Shown: positions 21,804-31,529 of the stretch, in pieces
Layout: each line of letters starts with the position of its first letter
How positions within the stretch are numbered: the first letter of the stretch is position 1
Source of the DNA: Incurvaria masculella
Taxonomy: Eukaryota > Arthropoda > Insecta > Lepidoptera > Incurvariidae
Assembly (NCBI GenBank): GCA_946894095.1
Contig: OX335649.1
Span: 10,248,001-10,312,000, forward strand
Direction of reading: 5' to 3'
DNA: 64,000 nucleotides
The notes under the pieces: generated by a model
Databases searched by the model: none
Told to the model about the DNA's origin: nothing
What the model saw: only the letters and a program-made list of their open reading frames with translations
Position numbers and translations under genes: made by a program

Positions 21804-22991
21804 AGCTCGCCCGACCTTGCTATCACGGATGAGCACGCGATTCGAGCCCTCTCTGCAGGAGACTCCTATAAATATCTAGGTCTTAACCAATCACTATGCC
21901 TTAATCACGGGGAGGCGAAAACAACTGTGAAAGCAAAGTTTTGGTCTCGCACAAAAGCCATATTTAAGAGCCACTTAAGCGGTGCGAACAAACTTCGAGC
22001 TTTCAATGGTTGGGCAGTACCCGTGATTGGATACACCTTTGGTATAGTGCGTTGGTTTAAGACCGAGCTGGAGGCCCTGGATCGCAAAGTTCGCACTACT
22101 ATGACCACTTTCCGTATGCACTACCCGCGGTCGTCTGATTCCAAGCTCACCCCGCTTAATCTGTTCGACGCGAGCTTTACGCTTCCGGTTGTTAGCACTA
22201 CTGAGCGTGTGGAAGTATGGAGAGGCAAGGAACTGCATGGACGGTTTCTCCGAGTACTAGAGTCGCCAAACACGCATCTCTTGGATTCAGTTCAATGGAT
22301 GCGGTTTGGTGACCTATTCGGAGAAACCGAAGGCTTCGTTTGTGCCATTCAGGACCAAATGATCGTCACGCGTAACTTCCGGAAGTATATAATGAAGGAT
22401 GGATCGGTCGATACCTGCCGAGCCTGTGGCCAACCAGGTGAGACCATCCGCCATATTACTTCCGGTTGCTCGCGCCTGGCGAGCGTTGAGTACCTGGAGC
22501 GGCACAATCAAGTAGCAAAAATAGTTCATCAGCAACTTGCCTTTAAATACGGCCTCATCGACTCAGTGGTGCCATATTATAAATACAAACCGGAAGACGT
22601 GTTGGAGAAAGGTGGTACTAAGCTCTATTGGGATCGACCAATACAAACCGATAAGACAATTAAGTGCAATAAGCCCGATATTGTATTGGTCGATCCCAAG
22701 TCTAACGAGATCTTCCTCGTAGACATAACAATACCACATGACGAAAACCTCGACAGGGCCGAAAATGAGAAACTTATGAAATATTTAGACCTGGCCCACG
22801 AGGTTACCGCCATGTGGCGTGCACGGAAAACCACCATCGTGCCTATTGTTATGTCTACGAACGGCGTTGTCCCAAAGAATTTGGCCAAACACTTAGAAAA
22901 ATTAGGTATCGATATTGGGCTCCGATTCCAGATGCAGAAAGCGGTTCTACTCTCGAACACGAGAATCGTTCGGCGGTTTCTGTCTCTGTAG
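21804..22991 (+). CDS. Partial LINE ORF: RT thumb, zinc knuckle, restriction-like endonuclease
   Basis: About 395 codons without a stop. It starts inside the reverse transcriptase near the block YKYLGLNQ (end of palm/start of thumb), so the catalytic palm is missing. A CCHC knuckle CRACGQPGETIRHITSGC (about 22421-22474) is followed by the endonuclease core KPDIVLVDPKSNEIFLVD (about 22672-22725), matching the PD-(12-14)-D pattern of the restriction-like endonuclease of R2/R4/Dong LINEs. The family nicks DNA for target-primed reverse transcription. The region between RMHYPRSS and the knuckle looks shortened or shifted compared with what I expect. Not autonomous because the RT is incomplete. The open frame extends upstream to 21636, but that part is TAA repeat and older RTE sequence. 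Confidence 0.8.
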   Translation, partial: SSPDLAITDEHAIRALSAGDSYKYLGLNQSLCLNHGEAKTTVKAKFWSRTKAIFKSHLSGANKLRAFNGWAVPVIGYTFGIVRWFKTELEALDRKVRTTMTTFRMHYPRSSDSKLTPLNLFDASFTLPVVSTTERVEVWRGKELHGRFLRVLESPNTHLLDSVQWMRFGDLFGETEGFVCAIQDQMIVTRNFRKYIMKDGSVDTCRACGQPGETIRHITSGCSRLASVEYLERHNQVAKIVHQQLAFKYGLIDSVVPYYKYKPEDVLEKGGTKLYWDRPIQTDKTIKCNKPDIVLVDPKSNEIFLVDITIPHDENLDRAENEKLMKYLDLAHEVTAMWRARKTTIVPIVMSTNGVVPKNLAKHLEKLGIDIGLRFQMQKAVLLSNTRIVRRFLSL

Positions 22992-23127
22992 CTCGGAGCG
23001 GTCTTACAGGATTTGTCCCAGGTGGGACCTCCGTAAGGTTTTCCAGTTTTAGGTTTATATTTTTTAAGGCTTATTTTTGTATTTTTGTATTAAATAATGT
23101 AAACCTAAAATTTGATAATAAATATAT
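21804..23127 (+). mobile_element. R4/Dong-like LINE, 5'-truncated, in a TAA microsatellite
   Basis: The element lies between (TAA)n tracts at about 21789-21803 and 23128-23143. The 5' end is truncated within the RT. After the stop at 22989-22991 there is a ~135-bp 3' UTR. Insertion at TAA repeats is a known habit of Dong-type elements; the protein evidence is in the CDS entry. Confidence 0.75.
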
Positions 23128-23403
23128 ACTGTGAATAATAATAATAAAGCCTTTTATTTACTCAGTTTACAGTTTTGTTCCTTATATGTATGTTATGTTA
23201 TTTCTGTTGTAAGAAGTAGTTTACTGAGTTCCCCATTGCAGGGCATAGGCATTACTATAAATGCTGTTGATCAAATGAATGAACTACGTTTTCCGATATT
23301 GCTTCCAGCAACTTATTTTCCTTCGTTATTTCCAGCTTGGCCAACAAACTAATCGCAGTGATTTTAACGTCCCATATCTATAAACCCCTTTTATTATTAT
23401 TAT

Positions 23404-24139
23404 TTGTATTTCTTTATTGACACATTTTAAAAATTATTTTTACATACATTTTTGTAGAAAATATATAAAAATAACTAAATAAAACGGAGGGTCCACCAGC
23501 AGCGGGAAAAAAACCAAGCTATCGGTGGTTGGGTCCCAAAGAAAGAAACCTTCGGACGATGCGTGCAGTGTCGAGTAGGACCGCCTTCTGAGCCAGACCC
23601 TTGATCCAGCTATTATTCAAACCGAGCCTCTCAAGGTGTTGGCTGAGGCTTTTTGCGATTAGCCCATGTGCCGAAACGACTATGGGCACGACGATTGTCG
23701 AATCGACCGGCCACATTTTGGTAATCTCGTGTTGCAGGTCTAGATATTTCAGCATTTTTTCTGCTTCTTTGGAGAGGAGATTACCGTCATGTGGTATCGA
23801 CATGGCAATATCGACGAGCGTCGCGCTTCTCGATTCACGATCCATTATTACTATATCAGGTCTATTTTTGCAATTATAGTTCTGTCCGTGATAATGGGTC
23901 GGTCCCAGTAGAGAGTGACATGACTATTTTCGAGAACTGGCGGTGGGTTGTACTTGTAATACGGTACTTCAGTACCGACAAGGTTATATTTCAGGGCAAG
24001 TTGCTGGTGGATGATTTTTGCTACGAGGTTATGTCTGTGCAAATACTCAGTATTCGCAAGCTGTGAGCAGCCGGAGATGACATGTCTGAGTGATTCGCCG
24101 GGCTGGTGGCAAGCACGGCATATATCGATTGTGCCATCC
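23404..24139 (-). pseudogene. Second, divergent R4/Dong-like LINE fragment
   Basis: On the minus strand it starts at a CCHC knuckle (CRACHQPGESLRHVISGC) and runs through PYYKYNPPPVLENSHVTLYW to the endonuclease region and a terminal IVRRFLSLGPNHR. One single-base frameshift near 23870 separates the two open halves, just before the PD motif. It is bounded by TAA repeats at both ends (23390-23403 and 24140-24156). At the protein level it is only about 60% similar to the copy at 21804, by eye, so it represents a different subfamily inserted independently in the opposite orientation. Confidence 0.8.
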
Positions 24140-24156
24140 TTTATTATTATTATTAT

Positions 24157-24956
24157 GTGAAATAATACATGAGTATGTGACATTTAACTCGAACTTTATT
24201 AAAAATATAAAAAAAAAATCCCCAAGATAACAAAATCCTTGCTCCGCAGGCGAGTTGCCTTCTACCCGCATCGCCGTCGTAAGACTTGTCGCTTTTATTG
24301 GAACCACCAATCCAGCAGCTCCGCCAAGCCTCTCGTCACGTGACCGCAAATGCGAGGGATTACTTAGTATGTGTCCCTCATCTTATCTATTACCCCATTA
24401 CGTCGTTACTAAAGATATATTTGACGGCTGCTAGTGAAAACGTTTTGCTTGTAAACGCGTATTTGCTTCGCTTTAAAATCTGTTTCGTCTAAGTTATTAT
24501 ACATCCACTGCAGATTTTCTGTATTGCTTCTTTCTTGATCGGTGTAATACATTTCGATTGACTGGTTATAAAACTACCTGAAGAATTAAAAATCAATAAA
24601 CCATACCAACGTTATCATCAGAATTCATTTAAATTTTTCAGGTAATTTTTGAGTAATGGATTTTTATCTTCTTATTTTAATAAGCATATTTTGGCAGCAA
24701 AAATGTTTTTAATTAATTTGGTCTGTTCGATATTCAACCTTAATGCACCTTAAACAAAACGTAACAAAGCTTTCCTAGCCGAACGGAAAATCTAATCGAA
24801 CATTGTATTGTATTGTAAGCGTGGTCGAGCAACTTAACTTATCTGAGTTGTAAATATTCATACCTGTTACAAAGAAGAGAAAAGAAAACTATCCCACCTA
24901 TTAGTACCAATCCGAAATAAAACTGACCTAGTCAAGATAAAGTTCTGACAAGGATA
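24157..24956. other. No gene recognised
   Basis: AT-rich; no feature that I can support. Confidence 0.4.
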
Positions 24957-25263
24957 TTTTTAGGGTTCCGTACCCAAAGGGTGAAAACGGAACCCTATTA
25001 CTAAGCCTCCGCTGTCCGTCCGTCCGTCCGTCCGTCCGTCCGTCTGTCACAGGGCTGTATCTCATGAACCGTAATAGATAGGCAGCTGAAATTTTTACAG
25101 AGTGTGTATTTATTTTGCCGCTATAACAACAAATAGGTAACATTTAAAAATAATAAGAATTAAAGGGGGTCCCCATACAAAAAACCTGTTTTTTGTGTTA
25201 AATCTTGTTCGATGGTACGGAACCCATCGTGTGCGAGCCCGACTCGCACTTGGCCGGTTTTTT
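24957..25263 (-). repeat. L-A repeat, full-length (duplication unit A)
   Basis: Reads from the terminal hairpin (GGGTTCCGTACCCAAAGGG) through (GTCC)n to ACTCGCACTTGGCCGGTTTT. Directly abuts L-B at 25264, exactly as in unit B. Confidence 0.9.
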
Positions 25264-25700
25264 ACATTGTTTGCTTCGTAAAAAAATACATAGTTGGTGT
25301 ACGCGCCCAGGCAGGTCGCACTTCACGAGCGAAAGAAATGCAATGACCAGTAGCCTCGGGACGTCACAGCGGGGCACCAGAGGAGTAGGAACAGCCACCT
25401 ACCTCCAGCAGCACCAGCTCCTAGGCGTCGGGTCCCGGGACAGCGTTCGGCGGCACAGCACTTCGCCCAGACGCGAGGCGACATAGCCTGGTCAGGCGCG
25501 TGGCGGGTTGCGGGCGTGGAGCCCTACAACAGCTCCACGATGACAGTTTGCGGGGACGCGGTGCATGCGTGCACCATGCTTGACAGCTAGTAGCAGAGCG
25601 AGAGTGGCATAGGAAAAACTTCGGATGGGATTGAATGCTCGTGAAGGGCAAACTACCCACCAAGGTCACCCATGCCATATTGGGGTGAACAGTAGGAGTA
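25264..25700 (+). repeat. L-B repeat (duplication unit A)
   Basis: Same sequence as 26204-26465 with about one difference in the first ~247 bp, and homologous to 17165-17570 over its whole length. Extends past the point where unit B is cut off. Confidence 0.85.
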
Positions 25701-25763
25701 GAATTACATTTGAACTGTTGTGTATGCAGGTCTAAGGCACGAGAGAGATATCGGCCACGTTTT

Positions 25764-26203
25764 CAGGGTTCCGTACCCAAAGGGTGACATCGGAACCTTA
25801 TTACTAAGCCTCCGCTGTCCGCCCGTCCGTCCGTCCGTCTGTCACAGGGCTCTATCTCATGAACCGTAATAGGTAGGCAGCTGAAATATTCACAGAATGT
25901 GTATTTATTTGACGACGACATCAAGTGCGTCGGCGGAAAGCAGTGGTTCCGTACCGCTGAAGGCCGGGAGGACTGGAGGAAAATTGGAGAGGCGTATGTC
26001 CAGCAGTGGACGCAAACACTCTGACTGACTGACTGACTGACTGTATTTATTTTGCCGCTATAACAACAAATAGGTACAATTTTAAAATAATGAAAATTAA
26101 AGGGGGCCCCCATACAAAAAACCTGATTTTTTCGTGTTAAGCCTTACACGATGGTACGGAACCCTTCGTGTGTGAGTCGGACTCGCACTTGGCCGGTTTT
26201 ATA
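25764..26203 (-). repeat. L-A repeat (duplication unit B), interrupted
   Basis: About 90% like unit A by eye. Interrupted at 25911-26041 by an RTE fragment. Its GCACTTGGCCGGTTTT end joins L-B at the same junction as unit A. Confidence 0.9.
25911..26041 (+). mobile_element. RTE-type LINE 3' end, 131 bp, with 11-bp target duplication
   Basis: TGTATTTATTT occurs at 25900-25910 and 26042-26052, flanking the insert. The insert encodes the RTE C-terminal residues (GKQWFRTAEGREDWRKIGEA-like), a stop, and a (GACT)n tail at 26021-26041. Severely 5'-truncated and recent. Confidence 0.9.
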
Positions 26204-26526
26204 CATTGTTTGCTTCGTAAAAAAATACATAGTTGGTGTACGCGCCCAGGCAGGTCGCACTTCACGAGCGAAAGAAATGCAATGACCAGTAGCCTCGGGA
26301 CGTCACAGCGGGGCACCAGAGGGGTAGGAACAGCCACCTACCTCCAGCAGCACCAGCTCCTAGGCGTCGGGTCCCGGGACAGCGTTCGGCGGCACAGCAC
26401 TTCGCCCAGACGCGAGGCGACATAGCCTGGTCAGGCGCGTGGCGGGTTGCGGGCGTGGAGCCCTACAATGGTACGATGGTACGGAACCCTTCGTGTGTGA
26501 GTCCGACTCGCACTTGGCCGGTTTTT
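26204..26526. repeat. L-B repeat (unit B) joined to an L-A end
   Basis: L-B runs from 26204 to about 26465, then breaks at CCCTACAA into the last ~60 bp of another L-A copy (GGTACGGAACCCTTCGTGTG to GGCCGGTTTTT). Confidence 0.8.
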
Positions 26527-26644
26527 ATTTCTTTTATCACAGATTAGGTTAAGGAACAAAGAGAAATTGATGTTTTTTGTCTCAGTACAAATAACGCTTT
26601 TATTCGGTTTTTAACTTTAGTTTTAATTCTGCATCGTTCACCAG

Positions 26645-26860
26645 TAACTTTTGGTTCCGTTGGCACCCAAAGGTTGCCCACGGAAGCCTATTACTAAGCC
26701 TCCGCTCTCGGTCCGTCTGACCTTCCGTCCCTCCGTCTGTCACAAGGCTGCATCTCATGAACCGTAATATGTAGGCAGCTGAAATTTTCACAGATTGGGT
26801 ATTTTTTTGGCCACTGTAACAACAAACAGGTAAAATTAAAAAAATGTAAAAATGATGATT
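26645..26860 (-). repeat. L-A repeat, degenerate and truncated
   Basis: GGTTCCGTTGGCACCCAAAG, ACTAAGCCTCCGCTCTCGG, ATCTCATGAACCGTAATATG and CACTGTAACAACAAACAGG are recognisable; the distal half is missing. Confidence 0.75.
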
Positions 26861-27614
26861 CTCGATGGGTGACCGTTTCCGACAATGGATGTAGTTATAA
26901 AATTTTTTTTCATATGAGATCAATCGATGGTACGTAGGTCACTATATACATTTTGCGACACGAGAAAAGTAAACGATATTATGTTTGTATTTAAAAATAT
27001 TATATTTTTTAAGATAATTTCCATAATTCCGAATGCATGTTTCCATCCGCCTGCACCAGCTTTGCAAAGAATTTTCAGTCTTCCGATAAGTTAGAAATAA
27101 TGCGTTGTGTTTAGAATTGCTTTAAGTAAATTAACGTTCGATATTCAAATGAATACTAAAATCATGGAATATAGATATGTTCCATTTTTTATTTTTGAGG
27201 AGCTCAATATGGATATACTGACCAACGTATTGGAATTATAAACTTATGTGCATACATGTTTCGCTAATTCGCCATAAATTGTTACCGTTTGAATAACAAT
27301 CGAGACGCAAATACAGATATGGCCTCAATGATTCTAGTTTAGCTCCCCGCTCGGCCATCATTCGTAAACCCCCCCCCCCCCCCCCCCCGCCGCCGCAAGC
27401 GCTCCGGCAGCCTTGTTTACTCAGTCCCGAGTCAACAGCGGCCGTTAGTCACTACACCTGCTGCCTCCGCAGTCCGTGCCCACTACCCCCGCAGTCCGTG
27501 CCCACTGCTTCCGCCCAACAATCACAAAACAAATAACAAATCAAAAAAACATATACATATTGGAATATAGAAAAGCTAATGTCTGAAATTGAGCGCCTCG
27601 TAGTACAGAGGCGG
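26861..27614. other. No gene recognised; C20 homopolymer
   Basis: A run of 20 C at 27369-27388 next to a short GC-rich stretch (to ~27520). The tandem phrase CGCAGTCCGTGCCCACT repeats at about 27467 and 27489. No supported coding exon. Confidence 0.6.
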
Positions 27615-28028
27615 GTGGACTTTTTGTGCGGCTCGTAGCCTAGTGGCGCGGGGACTAGCCTAGCGTACCAGAGACCTGGGTTCAATACCGACATGCACCA
27701 CTGTCTTTCTCTTTCCGAGTTCGATAAGTGCATTTCGTTACGAATGCGAGCTGCTCCATGGTTCGGAATCCATGTAAAACTGTAGGTCTCCTTCCCCTAC
27801 TAGGTGGTAGGGTTTATGCCCGCCCGGGTTGGTACCATCGCATTTGATGAAAATATGGTCGAAGCGGCAATGAAAAATTTTCCGTGTTTTCCATCCAGTT
27901 TAATGTAGCCGTGCTCATAAAGGGAAGGTCCTGGCATGGCACCAAATTCCTTCGGGAATGAGGTGTATTGGGCTAATATCATAACGGTAGTTGTGTGGTA
28001 TTAGCCATCCATGTCAGGTCCCATAAAA
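27615..28028 (+). mobile_element. SINE-1, full-length
   Basis: tRNA-like head with A-box-like TAGCCTAGTGG (about 27637) and B-box GGTTCAATACC (about 27679), then a ~340-bp body with GCGGCAATGAAAAATTTTCC and TGGTATTAGCCATCCATG, ending in an A-run at 28023-28031. Other copies: 18140, 20312, 28031, 35545, 39748, 40777, 48640, 49665, 61140. Confidence 0.85.
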
Positions 28029-28030
28029 AA

Positions 28031-28325
28031 AAACCAGAGGTCATGGGTTCAAACCCCAGTACCGTCCATGCACCATTCTTTTTCTGATATGGATGAGTGC
28101 ATTTCGTTACGAATGCGAGCTGTTTCATCGTTCGAAATTCATGTAAAACTGTAGGGGGAACCTTGGATTGATAGATGGTCGATGCGGCAATGAAAATTGT
28201 TCGTGTTTTCCATCCAGTTCAATGTTCTTAAAGGGAAGGTCCTGGCACCCAATTCCTTCACAAATACCGTGGGTTGGGCTAATAATCATGACGGTGGATG
28301 GGGCTTATCACAAAAAATATATTAT
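28031..28325 (+). mobile_element. SINE-1, second copy directly behind the first
   Basis: Starts at the B-box (GGTTCAAACCC) and repeats the body with deletions; ends near TATCACAAAAAATAT. The head-to-tail arrangement suggests insertion into the A-tail of the upstream copy. Confidence 0.75.
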
Positions 28326-28689
28326 GGGAATCAAAGGAAACAAAAGCAATTCAAAACCTCGTTAAATTGATTTGGCGACCGTCCAAGAATCCAACTGTTT
28401 TAGATAGCATTTCTTGATGATACACGGCGCGGCACGGCGCGCGGCGGGTGGAAGGAAATTTCTACTTTTGCAAACGGTCAAGTATGCTAATCCGATTACA
28501 TATCATCGTTGGTATTGTATTCATGAATAGCAGTAGACACAATTTATTCCAATTCTACAAAATAAAAAGTCGACGTTTCAGAATTCTAACAATTTTCCAC
28601 AACCCATATAATAAAACCTATAAACAAAATTAATTCAGAAAACTAAACGAAACATTTTTTTTTATAAAATGTAAAACTATTCAAAGCAT
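28326..28689. other. No gene recognised
   Basis: Nothing I can support. Confidence 0.4.
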
Positions 28690-28867
28690 TATTTTGGAAC
28701 TTATTTCCGGAGAAGGGTACTTAAACCTACAAAAGGTAACGTTTGGACTTTCCTAAGGTCTAGACTCTATCTATACCAATTTTCATAAAAAAACGTTTAA
28801 GCGGTTTTGGCATAAAATGCGACAGAAAGACAAATTTACTTTTGCATTTATAATATTGGTATGGATT
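28690..28867 (+). repeat. RepC 3' part
   Basis: Ends TTGCATTTATAATATTGGTATGGATT, parallel to 36601-36656. The array at 28868-30088 is inserted exactly at this end. Confidence 0.65.
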
Positions 28868-29062
28868 TTGAAAATAATCTGAAAAAGTATTGGTCGTGAC
28901 ATTGGTGACGACAGCAATAAGATTGATAGCTCAATCATTGCAGTCAAAATGCCTTAGCGTAGGATCAATACGCAAAAACATCATCAGCGCCATCTAGCAG
29001 AAGATAGGGGAAGCATTGTGTCGATTCGAATATAATCGAGAAATTCGTTGGCTGACGTAATT

Positions 29063-29137
29063 GTCGGGATAGCTCAGTTGGTTTAGAGCAGTGGACATGT
29101 AATCCAAAGGTCGCAGGTTCAAGTCCTGCTTCCGACG
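29063..29137 (+). tRNA. tRNA-like sequence, unit 1 (loop anticodon position TGT)
   Basis: A complete 75-nt cloverleaf can be drawn: acceptor GTCGGGA/TTCCGAC (one G-T pair), D stem GCTC/GAGC, anticodon stem GTGGA/TCCAA (first pair G-A mismatched), loop CATGTAA, T stem GCAGG/CCTGC with TTCAAGT. Internal promoter boxes are good: A-box TAGCTCAGTTGG and B-box GGTTCAAGTCC. The nearly invariant T33 is A. By position the anticodon would be UGU (Thr), but a functional decoding tRNA is doubtful. More likely a pol III promoter unit of the repeat. Confidence 0.55.
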
Positions 29138-29473
29138 AATGTCACGACCAATACTTTTTCAGATTATTTTCAAAATCTGATTACAATGCTTCAAATGTAG
29201 ATGTCTCTGAAACTCAATTTAATGAGATTACGGTAATGTTGTATCCATTAAATACAGAAAATTATCAAGTTAAATCCGGGCTGACTCTTAGTGTCCGATA
29301 CCAAAAACGTCTTTGGTGACGACAGCAATAAGATTGATAGCTCAATCATTGCAGTCAAAATGCCTTAGCGTAGGATCAATACGCAAAAACATCATCAGCG
29401 CCATCTAGCAGAAGATAGGGGAAGCATTGTGTCGATTCGAATATAATCGAGAAATTCGTTGGCTGACGTAATT

Positions 29474-29548
29474 GTCGGGATAGCTCAGTTGGTTTAGAGC
29501 AGTGGACATGTAATCCAAAGGTCGCAGGTTCAAGTCCTGCTTCCGACG
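29474..29548 (+). tRNA. tRNA-like sequence, unit 2
   Basis: Same sequence and structure as the copy at 29063, 411 bp downstream. Confidence 0.55.
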
Positions 29549-29884
29549 AATGTCACGACCAATACTTTTTCAGATTATTTTCAAAATCTGATTACAATGC
29601 TTCAAATGTAGATGTCTCTGAAACTCAATTTAATGAGATTACGGTAATGTTGTATCCATTAAATACAGAAAATTATCAAGTTAAATCCGGGCTGACTCTT
29701 AGTGTCCGATACCAAAAACGTCTTTGGTGACGACAGCAATAAGATTGATAGCTCAATCATTGCAGTCAAAATGCCTTAGCGTAGGATCAATACGCAAAAA
29801 CATCATCAGCGCCATCTAGCAGAAGATAGGGGAAGCATTGTGTCGATTCGAATATAATCGAGAAATTCGTTGGCTGACGTAATT

Positions 29885-29959
29885 GTCGGGATAGCTCAGT
29901 TGGTTTAGAGCAGTGGACATGTAATCCAAAGGTCGCAGGTTCAAGTCCTGCTTCCGACG
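29885..29959 (+). tRNA. tRNA-like sequence, unit 3
   Basis: Same sequence and structure as the copy at 29063, 822 bp downstream. Confidence 0.55.
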
Positions 29960-30103
29960 AATGTCACGACCAATACTTTTTCAGATTATTTTCAAAATCT
30001 GATTACAATGCTTCAAATGTAGATGTCTCTGAAACTCAATTTAATGAGATTACGGTAATGTTGTATCCATTAAATACAGAAAATTATCATATTGGTATGG
30101 ATT

Positions 30104-31529
30104 ATAAGTTTGGCGCACCCTACATTGGTACTACAAGATATTCTTAATTTTTTCACAAGTATTTCTATGGAAGTCTCATAAATAGCCCGTTCAGTATAGA
30201 GAATGCCTCATGGCATTAACTCCGCCTTTTCGTAAACCATATTGCCTTGCAAAAAAAAATTTTTTTTCATTTCATTTTCAATATATCCGGAGGTTCTGAC
30301 TGACAGACAGTCATCCCATAAGAGCAGCTATTTCGCAATGATTGTAACTAAACCTTGACACATTCGCCCTTATGTGAAACACATTGTCTCCTCCGTGTTT
30401 TATTCGCAAACATTACGCTTCGTTAGATAATCGGTTGGTTAAACGTGTTTGCACCCGAATGTTTCAACACGGCAGCTAGTTTTGCCATACATTCAAAATC
30501 GAGTCCCTGCTAATATAATAACTACGAAAATGTGTTTGATGTGTAATAGACGGACGCTCAACCGTCTATTACACATCAATGGAGCAACGGATCGAAATGA
30601 TTTTTTGTGTAGAGATAATTTATGTAGAGACTGACAAGTTACTTATTATCCCGGATTTTGTTTTTATATTGTTTCGAGCCGAACTAAGTACCGCATCTAG
30701 TACACATTTTTTTCATAAAAAAAAAGTCAATTTCGAAGTTTAAAGTTGACCTTAAACTTATTGTCTATGATGGAACACGCGAAACAGATAATGATTATTT
30801 GATAATATTGTAATGAATAAAAACATTGTTACTTTTGAGCAAAAATATATTTTTATAGTTTATATTATATGAATATTATTATTATTTTTATAAATATAAT
30901 AAGTATTTTTAACATGAGGCTGTTATTCATTTTGGTGTAAGAAGAGAATACCACCCTCTTAATCTGCCTGCCATGCATACAAAATCAATCTGTACCAAAA
31001 AAATTATACTCTGTTCATGTAGTAGTTCACATTGACTTCAGAACCATTTTTATCCAGATTTTTTAAAGAAAGAAAGAAAGTAAAGAAAGAAAAATATAGT
31101 TTTTTTCACGTGAACCCGATGAAATCTACACAAATTTTTTAAACAGTAGACTCTACAATACTACTCTACAGTAAGGATCCTGTAGAATTGAATTACTCAG
31201 TTATCAATTGCTAACACCCGCTCTATGCCGCGATACACTTTCTGCCTTACTAATAAACATTTATACCATCGCTATTACTCTGTTATTTCTAGCTGTCTAA
31301 AAGAACTACTAATAAAGGCGGTATGAGGTTACTCAAATACATCAAGAATTCAGCAAAATGCCAAAAACGGATTAGCTGGTTTGTAGTTTTGACAATCCGG
31401 GAATCGAGTGACCCAAGAGGGAATTGGGAACTGGGGCATAAAGGCGGCAGCGGCGGTCGCGGCAGCTACTCATTCAAGTTCATTTCATATGAAAACAAGT
31501 GACCTTAGGTTAAATTATTAATTCTCACT
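30104..31529. other. No gene recognised; one 18-bp perfect hairpin
   Basis: 30536-30553 and 30562-30579 are perfect inverted repeats (TTGATGTGTAATAGACGG) with an 8-nt loop. The rest is AT-rich, with an AAAG-rich run near 31065-31090. Confidence 0.5.

Larger units (their letters stand above)
28868..30088 (+). repeat. Three-unit 411-bp tandem array carrying tRNA-like genes
   Basis: Units start at 28904, 29315 and 29726, each 411 bp and nearly identical; the third is cut at 30088. Each unit has a ~234-bp core ending in a tRNA-like sequence, a 39-bp block, and a ~138-bp tail. The 39-bp block after the first tRNA-like (29138-29176) is also present inverted at the left edge of the array (28865-28903). 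The array is bounded by a 15-bp direct repeat, ATATTGGTATGGATT, at 28853-28867 and 30089-30103. A degenerate single relative lies at 38885-39070. Confidence 0.9.

Noticed and set aside
25198..26425. Repeated ORFs across L-B copies as a conserved protein
   Set aside because: They are identical because the DNA is duplicated; the older copy at 17.2 kb does not keep the frames.
29063..29959. Cluster of three functional tRNA-Thr genes
   Set aside because: A at position 33 and a mismatched anticodon stem; copies are embedded in a mobile-looking repeat.
28868..30088. CRISPR-like or satellite array
   Set aside because: Only three units of 411 bp, no short repeat-spacer pattern; bounded by a target-site-like direct repeat in a eukaryotic genome.
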